Source: Limnanthes douglasii subsp. nivea
Lineage: Eukaryota > Streptophyta > Magnoliopsida > Brassicales > Limnanthaceae
Assembly: GCA_036936605.1 (NCBI GenBank)
Contig: JAUPFV010000003.1
Location: 100,573,278-100,637,277, forward strand
Length of the DNA: 64,000 bases
Reading direction: 5' to 3'
In this document: positions 55,672 to 64,000 of the stretch, in pieces
How the letters are laid out: each line of letters opens with the position of its first letter
Numbering within the stretch: the stretch's first letter is position 1
Program-made: the position numbers and the translations under genes
The notes under the pieces: model-generated
The model's input: the letters and a program-made list of their open reading frames with translations, nothing else
Databases searched by the model: none
What the model was told of the DNA's origin: nothing

Positions 55672-55881
55672 AAATGGGAAAGTGAGGGAGGTTGAGAAGG
55701 GGGTTAGGTTGAGGGTTGAAGCAACCAAAGATAAGAAAGCAAGTGGAAAAGTGGTGGAGGTTGAGAAGGAGGTTGGGTTGATGGTTGAAGCAACCACACA
55801 TGCGGTAGAAAGTGGCAAAGCTGGGGAGGTTGAGACGAAGGTTGAGTCAAGGGTTGAAGCAATCACACATAAGGAACAAAC
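55672..55881 (+). repeat. Three tandem 69-72 nt coding repeats
   Basis: Three units each spell a variant of GKxxEVEKxVxLxVEATxxK. They start near 55675, 55744 and 55813. The unit keeps the reading frame and has a heptad-like Val/Glu pattern. Confidence 0.8.
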
Positions 55882-56216
55882 CGTTCTACTGGATAAGAAA
55901 GGAGTACAACATCAAGTTGATGAATCAGTTGACCGAGTAGTAGTTGAGCAGCATGACAATATAATTGAAGATTCTGTTGAGCACAACAACAAAACTACGA
56001 TAACAGTTCCGACTGAGAAAGATGTTGTAGATACATCATAGGATCCAGTTGTGGTGCAACCCGATGCAACAGTTGTTATTCCATCCACAGAGAACCAGGA
56101 GCCTGAGAAGGCAGAGAATAAGGATGTTGTAATATCGAATGTGGCAGAAGTAAAGGTGATAGGGGAAGATAATACCACAGAAGCAATCAAGCTGGTCTAG
56201 GAAGGTCATGAAGATG

Positions 56217-56690
56217 TAAGTGAATCTTAAGATCTTTAAGATTCAACGTGATATAAATATTTTTGTGATATGTTATTTCTACCAAAATAGTCAATAATTG
56301 TCTGGGTTTTTAATTAGGGAATATTGTTCTTGGATTACTTTGGATGGCGGTTTTATATTTTCGGATGTTTTTTGGGTTTTTTTGGGATGTTTGTGTTTTA
56401 ATTTTAATCTTGCCGGTTTAGTAGTAATAAATCGCGTCATTTATAATTTCATAAATCGCAACCTTGCGTGGTAGTTAGCCAAATATCTTTATTAGTATGT
56501 AAAATCGCATGATCAAAAGTAGAAATAATATGGCGTTGTATTATTATCATACACAACGTAAATCGCGTCGTGTTGTTTTCCTATAACATATAAATCACAC
56601 TTTTGACTTTTAATCCGAAAATCGCGAAATAAATAAACACTTAAACTCGCGTGTTTGTTACAAAATACTCATAAATCGCATGATTATGAT
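56217..56690 (+). other. MULE gene intron with AAATCGCG motif cluster 3
   Basis: Non-coding stretch with exact copies near 56429, 56563, 56614 and an ACTCGCG at 56646. TCGCA and TCACA variants lie between them. Confidence 0.6.
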
Positions 56691-57140
56691 TTGACTTTCA
56701 ATACTTATTGTTGGACCGAAAACGTACGTAGTGGATCAGATGAACAGTTGCATGTACTTGCAAACCAATTTATAAATCAACAAACAAAAACTGAACATGT
56801 ATCAGAAATCGAAGAAGACAAATCACTACCACAAGCCAAAACAAAGCTAGAAGTATTAACCCAGACCAGAATAGTAGAAGACGTACAACCAACAGGTCCA
56901 GATGAAGCTGAATGTTTTGATCTACCAAACCTTGATGATAATTTTGAATTTTGTACCCAATCATTTTTGATGAAGTTGATAAGGCTCAGGCTATTCACAA
57001 CAGTGGAGGTAGAAATATTGGTTCTAGCAGATTTAAAATTGGGTTACAGGAGACATCTCTAATGGTAAGAGGATGATTGTTTTATTAAACATAAAACAAA
57101 AAATATATATTTGGTTATTATGTAAGACCAAGTTATATAT

Positions 57141-58607
57141 GTCACAGGTAGTAGCGGATGAATATCCAAATTGGAAATTATTATCTCAAACACAACCAGG
57201 AAAAGTTGGTCTTGAAGCTTGGGGACGTGAAACAGCCACAACAAAGTTAATAGCTGTCAGCGAATACCACAAGGTCCTTTTAATACAAACAGCAGAAGAA
57301 CAAGAAGATCCTGAAGTATGGTATTTAACACAGTCAGAGTTCTCATCCAGACTCAACATTAGTGTGAGTGAGATAATGGAACTACCATACGAAGGGCAAC
57401 TAGACTACAAGGTAAACTAATGATTTTGAAATAATAGACAATCCATTTACAACTACTTTGTTAAATAACTTATGGTTTCATATAAATCACCACCTCTCAT
57501 TTCATACTTTATTGATGCATGGATATATAAGCTGCTTAAAGAAGCGAATTGGTAAGTACCTTTTAAATGGTTTGATAACAAGTACAATTGTAAATTCAGC
57601 GCTATTCAAATCTCCAAGATTGTTACGGTGAGTATAGTTGGTTCAAATTGTCCTCGTTATAGACACAATTATTCATTTATTGGCCCTACTTATTGCAGTA
57701 AATATTTGCACTCAAAGAAGATATATAAAATATCGTTGACGAAGTATTCAACAAAATGAGGCCTAACATGTTTATTGCATTCATTCCGGTATGCCACATA
57801 AACGAGGATGCTCCAAACTACTGGAAGTTGTTAAGTAATTGATATGGAGAATGGTGTTGCTAAAAACTACAACCCATTGTTTCCTAAAATCAAATTCACT
57901 CCCGATGAATGTCGGAAAACTGGAGAGGCATTGGTAAGTCGCTTGTTTGGTTGACCATAAATCGCGAATTATTAGTATGCGAATCGCGCGATATTGTGGT
58001 GTTGAAATATATTTGGAAATCGCGTTCTGTAAGATTATAGTAAATCACGATTTTTATATTTGAAAGCACGCGACGTAGTCAAATAGGTATCAAAGGATAA
58101 CTCACGAGGTGTATTTGTGCCCAAATTCGCGAGTTATAAGAGTACAGTAAATTATGATTGTTATATTTGAAATCGCGCGACGTAATCAAATAGGTATCAA
58201 AGGATAAATTGCGTGGTATTTTTTAAACTAAAATCGCGTAGTTGGACCATGTAATTCGCTCAAATAAGCATGCCGATCTTTGTACTATTAACTGATTTAA
58301 TTATAAGGCTATTGCGCTTTTTTTTAACAAATTACCTAACAAAATTTGTATCATGCAGCTGTCATATTGTATGAAGAAAAAATATATCCCGCGGGTGAGG
58401 AATGGATACAAAGTTAAAGTTGTAAGAGATATACCGCAACAAGATGATAAATCACTTGACTGCGCAGTTTTTGTTTCCGAGTACGTTAAATATATTATTC
58501 ACAACGGGTTTGTAGTCAAGGAGTATAGAAAATATATACCGGCTCGAACACGAGCACAAATGTTTCATCATTTCCTAAATGATAAAAATACTAACCGTAT
58601 GTGGTAG
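57141..58607 (+). pseudogene. Ulp1-type (C48) cysteine peptidase domain, MULE-borne
   Basis: Exon pieces: about 57148-57414 (EYPNWKLLSQTQPGKVGLEA), about 57473-57551 (YFIDAWIYKLLKEANW), about 57728-57933 and 58359-58607. The third carries FIAFIPVCHINEDAPNYWKLL and, after a one-base frameshift, VIDMENGVAKNYNPLFPKI. The last carries IPQQDDKSLDCAVFVSEYVK, holding the oxyanion Gln and catalytic Cys, and stops at 58605-58607. In the family the third exon normally has a His before Trp; here it is Tyr (NYW), so the triad is broken. Such peptidases cleave SUMO-like tags; this copy should be inactive. Confidence 0.72.
57934..58358 (+). other. Intron of the Ulp1 domain with motif cluster 4
   Basis: GTAAGT donor and ATCATGCAG acceptor. 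It contains exact TCGCG copies near 57959, 57980, 58017, 58126, 58169 and 58230 plus several variants, all plus orientation. Confidence 0.7.
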
Positions 58608-59128
58608 TTTTCTTGATTTTTAAAAATGTTTTTTTGGTACATTTGTGTTTGGAAAGTAGGCTGATGTAATTCATTTCAGTTGTAGTAATGGGTAGCTTTT
58701 TTTTGTTGAGACAGAGTACATTTAACAAACTCAATTTGTGCGCTGTTTGGTGTTGAACTGTTTGGTGATAATTCGACTTTATTGATATTTTATTAATACA
58801 AATCGCATCATATATTTAAGGAAATCGCGGTTTCATTCATGCTTGTGTTTTAAAGAAATCGCGTGAAAGCAAAATGGATAGAATTCGCTATATTCCCGCC
58901 TAAATATTTGGCCTGAATTAAACTTGCCCGCCTAAATATTTGGCATGAATTAAACTTGCCCGCCTAAATATTTTTCCTGAATTAAACTTGCCCGCCTAAA
59001 TGTTGACCATCCTAGAAAGACCCGCCAATGTTTGTCAGCTATTTCATATCTATAACCTTACATACTTGGCCCTAGAATGTGAAGTATAACCTTACACACA
59101 TCTTATAAATAAATAAAGTTTTTTTAGT
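58608..59128. other. Interval between Ulp1 gene and small SANT-like ORF
   Basis: Two motif copies (near 58824 and 58857), the 32-bp tandem repeat at 58895-59010, and TTATAAATAAATAAAG at 59102-59117, which may serve as a TATA box or lie in the leader. Confidence 0.5.
58895..59010. repeat. 32-bp tandem repeat
   Basis: Units starting CCCGCCTAAATATTTGGCC at 58895, 58927, 58959 and 58991 (last partial), exact 32-bp spacing, about 120 bp upstream of the SANT-like ORF. Confidence 0.88.
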
Positions 59129-59464
59129 ATGAATTGGGGCATCGAAGAAGACCGATATATGCTTCAAGCGGTGAAATACGTCAAGAGGACTAACATTGAC
59201 GAAACGACTAGCCCTTTTTTCAATAAGGTAGTGTGTCGGATGTACTTTGAATACGGACGACTTGGATTGACAATTCCTCATTTTCGAAGCCGGTTAGAAG
59301 TGGCAACAAAGTAAAATCAAATAAAATTTGAACATTTCTTTCTCGTCTCTAAATTGTCTTATGCTTTGCGCGAAGAAACAACATTCTATTGGAAGTGGGA
59401 ACTTGATAATCCGATTTCACGAGACATGATTTTTTATTTGAAGGACAGAATTGCAGAGAAATAA
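59129..59464 (+). pseudogene. Small SANT/Myb-like ORF with one in-frame stop
   Basis: ATG at 59129 opens a 112-codon frame broken only by TAA at 59312-59314; after it the same frame continues to TAA at 59462-59464. The N-terminus NWGIEEDRYMLQAVKYVKR looks like a SANT/Myb-like helix (W..EED..ML.A). The second half has FEHFFLVSKLSYAL and FYWKWELDNPISRDMIFYLK. A trihelix or SANT-like DNA-binding protein is the best guess, on weak similarity. It lies between the Ulp1 gene and the transposase. Confidence 0.45.
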
Positions 59465-60360
59465 GATGCACTAGCTAATTGCTCACCGGTTGAGGATTAG
59501 AAAGGTCAATGATTATTCTTCTAAACCATGAAGATTTGTTAATCAAGTCATATGCATGTTTTTTCCAATGTTGTTCTATTGGTAATGGCTTATTATTGTT
59601 ATGATAAGGCTTGTTGATGTAATGTTTCTTTTGGATTTCGATTTTAGGGTTAAAAATATGGTTAAAAACAATATCTAAACTCACATGAATAATTAGGTAT
59701 AACTCGCGTTGTACAACAAAACATGGTTACAGAAATCGGTAATTTATAATACATGAATAAATCACGTAAACCATATATCAATGTACATAATATAACGTGA
59801 GATAGTAATAATCAAGGATGGAATCGTGTAAACGGTAAACGAAAGAAAATTGCGTCATGCTTGTAAAGTAATTCGCATGATGACATAAATTATTCCACTG
59901 GATTAGGGAATATCACACAAATCGTTTTCTAAAAATCATTTGCAAAATTGTGTGGCTAACTATAAATTGCATTCATTTAAAAGTCGCGAGATTGCCTAAA
60001 ATGTATATACAAATTGCATTGGCGAAATCGCATCTTGAGAAACAAGAAACGCTATTCTAAATTGCGTGATTTCTCTGTTTAATGAGCTTCATTGGTTATC
60101 GCATCTGAAATATATTTTAATATATAGAAATCTTACGCCAGTACAAAAAATCGCGCTAGTACAAACATATGCCTTGGATATCGCGTCATAATTAATTTCC
60201 TGATTAGACAATATGCCGTCTTTTCCCTAATCGGTAATGGGTTTATAGGTTAATTAATGCTTGATGCAACATGGATAGATATGTAATCATTACATAGACA
60301 TTAAATGTAGCTTAGAGTAGTGATAGATTTTATATATAAATAACACTAGGACATGCAGAG
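59465..60360. other. Gene-free interval with motif cluster 5
   Basis: No gene. AAATCGCG-type copies near 59703 (ACTCGCG), 59984 (GTCGCG), 60149 and 60180, with many decayed variants (TTGCG, TCACG, TCGCA, TCGTG), all plus orientation. Confidence 0.55.
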
Positions 60361-60447
60361 GTAGTCAGTGAGTTTTTTTATTTTAAACACACAATCTCTT
60401 AGAATTCTAAAATCTATCCGTATTACAAAAAATAGTTATTCCAAGAT

Positions 60448-60909
60448 AATGAACAACTCCTCTCTTGACACGTATGGTTACCCATTCTCAGATGGTGGCT
60501 TCTTCAATGAGGGTAAAAACACTCCGACTACAAGCACTCTTCAATATTGGTGTACTCATATGATGACTCGAAAGATGATTATTATTTCTCGGGTTTTTTT
60601 GAGGATAATTATAATCAGAGGACTGGTATCCAGAATATGATTATGACGAGGACTGGTTTCTCAAACGCAAAAGGACAAAGAAGAATCTGAGGAAGAAGAA
60701 TCATATGAAGATGTCAGAGGATGAGTCTGGCGATGAATAGAAATCTTGGTCCCCAGATGGTGAAGACAAATAGATGGAGATTGACTCTGATGAAGAAAAA
60801 GATATGGATAGGGAGGACTCTGACAAGGAAGATTCAAAGGAAGAGTCAGAGGATGAGTCTGAAGATAAAAATGAGGATGAAGATGAGGATCACTCTTCTG
60901 ATAATTAGT
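60448..60909 (+). pseudogene. Small acidic ORF remnant
   Basis: A piece starting NNSSLDTYGYPFSDGGFFNEG (60448 on) is followed, after frame changes, by YDYDEDWFLKRKRTKKN. A clean tail then runs from ATG 60775 to TAG 60907-60909, almost only Asp, Glu, Ser and Lys (SDEEKDMDREDSDKEDSKEE). No family recognised. The basic patch before an acidic tail suggests a nuclear or histone-binding protein, which is a guess. Confidence 0.4.
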
Positions 60910-61802
60910 GAGTATGTAGTTGTGTGTCTTTTGGTTATTTGGAATTAGAAACGAAGAACCCTTAAATATGTAGTATTTTTTGGTTATGGTTAACTATATG
61001 GGCAATATAAGGTCCATATTTCAACGGTCATTTGTTTTTAAAAACGTTATGTTATTCTTGTTTAACTAGTGGAACTTTCATTGTTGTTTGGTTTACTTTT
61101 CGTAACAACCGCGTCAATACATTACAATCGCGTGGTTAACAATCAAGTGGTTATAAATCGCGTGGATGACTCAATTGTATAATACATTATTCCATTGTGG
61201 TTTCTTAGGTGAAAACATTTCAGGACAAAATAAAGTGGTTATTCGAATCATGGTAAAATCGCGTACACATGGTACATTGAGAGACTAAAACAACCCAAAA
61301 TCGCATGGACTTATTGTGTATAACTCGCGCAAATTAAAATAAGTCAGAAACGCATGAGAGTTGCACTGCAATCGCGAGGCTTTATTATGTATAACTCGCG
61401 TGGTCTAATAAACAGTCTCAAATGTCATGATAGAATTTCGAGGTTGTATGATTTACAAATACGAATGCATAATAGATTAGGGAATATCAAACAAATTAAG
61501 TGTATGAAATAAGCTAACGATCACATGTTATGTTAACCAAAATAAGTAACAAATCGCGACCTCATGGAGGCTAACAATCGCCATGTCTGAAACAAATGAT
61601 TTAAAGAAGAAAATAAGTTCTATCAATCGCGTTGATACAGACTGTATAAATCGCAAAATGGAAATTTCAGATTCAAAACATGAATCGCGTTTTCCAGACT
61701 GGATGTTGCCACTGAGTACCTAATTGTAACATACCAGCAATCGCATGATACACAAGTTGTTTCTATATAACTCGCGAAGTCATAGTGGTACATCACATGT
61801 CC
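60910..61802. other. Gene-free interval with motif cluster 6 (densest)
   Basis: Exact TCGCG copies near 61127, 61157, 61258, 61328, 61371, 61396, 61555, 61626, 61683 and 61773, plus TCGCA and TCGCC variants. All face the plus strand although the transposase beside them is on the minus strand. Confidence 0.65.
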
Positions 61803-62809
61803 TCATGTTTTGTCCTGATTTAAAACAACGGCCACAACGCAACTGGCTTGATGACACTTCTCCCCTAGACGAAATCCACTTTTTCCTTGGCCTTCTAGGT
61901 CATCTTTTAATGTTAGGAGGAAAATCATCAAAATCATTAGAGGATGATTTTCACCAACATCGGTTATTGCCAGTATGCTAAAGGAATAAGTAGACCTAAA
62001 ATTCCCCACCGTGAAGAATGACTCTATCAACGTCATAGGATCTTCATTAGTCGAAGTTATTGCCACTATATCGTGAGGACATGGAAAACACTCCTGTTGC
62101 CAATATCCACATGAACATTTAAAATAAAGCATGTTGAAAACCATAACGGGTTTATAATAAACTTCAAATGAACCAGTAGAAGACTTAGATACCACCCGTC
62201 TTCGACCAATTAGAAAATTCTCCTGAAACTACTTGTGATACTCGGGGAACAAGTAACTATTCCAGCTAAGCCCCTCAGAATAACATCTTGAAATCTGAGT
62301 CATTAGCATGAATCTAATCTTTTATATCATTCCCATAATTGGTAGATTGCAAAGCTTCTTAATCTGATTGTTAAAGGATTCAACAGCTGATGATGCCATT
62401 GCACTATAACATTTCCTTATAACAAAAGCCTGAGCATACTTGCCCGGAGGTAAATAGTCAACAAATTTCTTTATCTTACCACCGCCTCTAATTAAAAACT
62501 AAGAAAATCTGTGATTAAAAAGTTCTGCAGTGGGAGCATAAGCACAACTTTTAAAAGACTTTAGCATCTTCTTTTGAAGCTCTCGGTTAGTGTATTCAAG
62601 AGCATACCTTAAATTGTTAAGGAGATGATATATACAGTAAGCGTAAGATTAGTTTGGGTAAACAACATAAACAACATTAATAATACCAGAGTGGTCAGAA
62701 ATAAAAGTTATTTGACGATTTAAAAAATGTGGTTTAAGACTTTCCATAAACCACAACCAGTTATCGGAATCTTCACCACCAAAAATACCAAAAGCAACGG
62801 GGAAAATAC

Positions 62810-63072
62810 CTACAACCTATAAATAGTTGGATGAAGTCCATCATTATTTTCTCAAAAAAACTTGCAAAATCGTGTGGTTAAGAATATCGGGGGGGGGGGG
62901 GGGGGGGGGTTAAAAACAACGTGGTGGCTCAGTTTATAAATAAAACGCATCAGCAAAATCGCATAAGCAACATCGCATGATTAAAAATTACTAGAAACTA
63001 GTATTAAATCGCGTGATCTAGTGGATTTAATAAACACAATAAACCAAGAAACGCAATAAAGGAAAAACTAAC
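62810..63072 (-). other. Transposase intron with poly-G run and motif cluster 7
   Basis: Minus-strand donor AACG-GTTAGT and acceptor TTGTAG-GTATTTTCC join the frame as DGNNG-IFPVAFG, the usual MULE sequence. It contains one exact motif near 63006, several variants near 62870-62975, and a run of 21 G. Confidence 0.7.
62889..62909 (+). repeat. Run of 21 G
   Basis: Uninterrupted G homopolymer on the plus strand within the transposase intron. Length may be inaccurate in the assembly. Confidence 0.9.
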
Positions 63073-64000
63073 CGTTATTGCCATCCTTTGCCACTGCCGA
63101 GAGTAACACACCCCCGTTCTTGCCGGTTAAATGGGTACCATCCACATACATCAATGGTCGGCATGAGTGAAAGCCTTGGATACACGATCCAAATTCTACA
63201 AAGCACCTCGTGAAGACATTACCAAAACCAGCCTCCAGATGACAATCAGTAGTAATGTCTCGACTTTTTAATCGTTTGAAGTAAGCATTTAGCAAGCTAA
63301 ACGAACTATTACTATCTACGAAAACTTCCCTCCGTGCCTTATCCAAAGCATTCCATGAGAGACGGTAAGAGATGTTTAAACCATAGTCTTGTTTGATAGA
63401 AGACTGAATAGTTTTCGCCGTTTTGGAATGACATGTCCTAATTGATTCGTGTATTTCGTTGGCAATCAAATCAGATGGCAATGCCTACTTTTGTTTTTGG
63501 AAAAAACAGTGCTACATGTATGGCTTTCAACAAACCTCTTGATCATCATTAAACCGCTGCTGGAATCAACTGATGCATGAATTCACCATTTGCAACCACC
63601 GGAACCTTTGTTGACACAGTAAGTAGTGATCTTAGTAGTAGTGTTATGCATATACTTGAAAGCAAACCCATGCTCTAAATCATATCGACATAACGTTAAC
63701 CTTAGACCTTCTGCACCATTAACAAAAGTTTGACCAACACCTGTGATAACATCAACCCAACCAGTAGTAGCATGATGTCTTTTTTTACTACCCGAATTGA
63801 CTAAACCATTACTACTCTCCCCCATTTAATAGTGATTCTGACAGGCTTCTCCTAAGCTTATACTAGGCTGTTTACGTACGTCATCCGACCCTTTATCAAC
63901 TACTTGTTGTTCTATAAAGAATCTAACGCTTTTTAGACGCTCAACATCAAGATAGACCACTAAACCCATGAAATCCGTTTTATTATTGAACAAACAGTTG

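Larger units (their letters stand above)
54593..57062 (+). pseudogene. MULE gene middle part, charged linker region
   Basis: Exon-like pieces in order. A Lys/Arg-rich stretch ending DYGGAEDEYEVPLQRWLENE lies at about 54660-54880. A coiled-coil piece (DLQRHVAALTSQLEEQNKKD) lies at about 55185-55347. A 226-codon acidic frame at 55361-56041 continues in frame past a TAG to about 56200. A further piece at 56655-57062 has QLHVLANQFINQQTKTEH and FDLPNLDDNFEFCTQ. This is the low-complexity linker usual between the N-terminal domain and the Ulp1 domain. Exon borders are uncertain, and stops show decay. Confidence 0.5.
61803..63999 (-). pseudogene. MuDR-type (MULE) transposase, decayed, N-terminus off the edge
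   Basis: Exon 1 runs from the right edge to 63073. It has an N-terminal region (LVVYLDVERLKSVRFFIEQQ), a MuDR DNA-binding-type region (RLTLCRYDLEHGFAFKYM, then IHASVDSS), and the first catalytic Asp in LMYVDGTHLTGKNGG. The intron is 62810-63072. Exon 2 (to 61803) has IFPVAFGIFGGEDSDNWLWF, the second Asp in FISDHSGI, the Glu in SSAVESFNNQIKK, and a SWIM finger CSCGYWQQECFPCPHDIVAI. Lesions are a TAA just before the Met at 63825, TGA at 63583-63585, a frameshift near 63485, and stops near 62653, 62506, 62310 and 62230. Confidence 0.85.
37081..64000. mobile_element. MULE with Ulp1-type gene, interrupted by D, running off the right edge
   Basis: The evidence is a MuDR-type transposase on the minus strand (61803-63999) and a plus-strand gene with DUF1985-like and Ulp1 peptidase parts (38098-58607). 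Two small ORFs lie between them. A shared short motif array in the non-coding parts on both sides links the whole stretch into one unit. Without the 15.2-kb insertion D it would exceed 11.7 kb. Plant MULEs carrying Ulp1-type genes are known (KI-MULE/Kaonashi type; VANDAL elements are related MULEs). The left limit is approximate and no terminal repeat was seen. All coding parts are damaged. Confidence 0.7.

Noticed and set aside
37789..63020. AAATCGCG sites as CAMTA (CGCG-box) or E2F sites
   Set aside because: As I recall, the CGCG box needs A, C or G before CGCG, but here it is T; the E2F core TTTCGCGC differs. Confinement to one transposon also argues against host promoter sites.

Overview
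The window is nuclear DNA of a flowering plant, most likely a dicot; I cannot name the species. The evidence is one intact multi-exon plant gene (a UBP6-type ubiquitin protease with GT-AG introns), plant-type Ty3/gypsy Tat-like and Ty1/copia retrotransposons, a plant L1-like LINE with a zf-RVT and RNase H tail, and a Mutator-like element (MULE) that carries a Ulp1-type peptidase gene. Nothing looks prokaryotic.

Left stack (1-26540): four transposons are nested. A decayed LINE (24894-26540) was hit by gypsy element C (+ strand, 18861-24893 in this window, 5' part off the left edge). C was hit by gypsy element A (- strand, 1-18860, 3' end off the left edge). A was hit by gypsy element B (- strand, 5547-16027, both LTRs present). 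A, B, C and the later element D share one architecture: LTR, gag with zinc knuckle, protease, RT, a degenerate RNase H, a second archaeal-type RNase H, integrase, and then an additional ORF on the opposite strand (aORF) converging on pol. The aORF has a conserved phase-1 intron.

Middle (26541-37080): an AT-rich gene-free stretch with a 24-26 bp minisatellite is followed by the only clearly functional host gene, a UBP6/UBP7-like deubiquitinase in 18 exons (29629-36012, 482 codons). About 1 kb of AT-rich sequence follows it.

Right stack (about 37080-64000): a large MULE runs off the right edge. On the + strand it carries a decayed gene with a DUF1985-like N-terminal region and a C-terminal Ulp1 peptidase domain. 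Further along are a small SANT-like ORF and an acidic ORF, and on the - strand a decayed MuDR-type transposase with a SWIM finger. Gypsy element D (39078-54292) sits inside an exon of the Ulp1 gene, and copia element E (48331-53286) sits inside the aORF of D. The non-coding parts of the MULE carry about 34 copies of a short motif, AAATCGCG or close to it, nearly all in one orientation, plus many one-transition variants. The motif is rare in the inserted retroelements and in the host-gene region. This array is the most unusual signal in the window. It is compatible with a binding-site array for a MULE-encoded protein, either a transposase or an anti-silencing factor of the VANDAL/VANC kind. That reading is inference.

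By eye, LTR pairs differ least in E (about 98-99% identical), then B (about 97%), then D (about 94-95%). This agrees with E being younger than the D it sits in. Every transposon polyprotein here is broken by stops or frameshifts; only UBP6 reads cleanly end to end.
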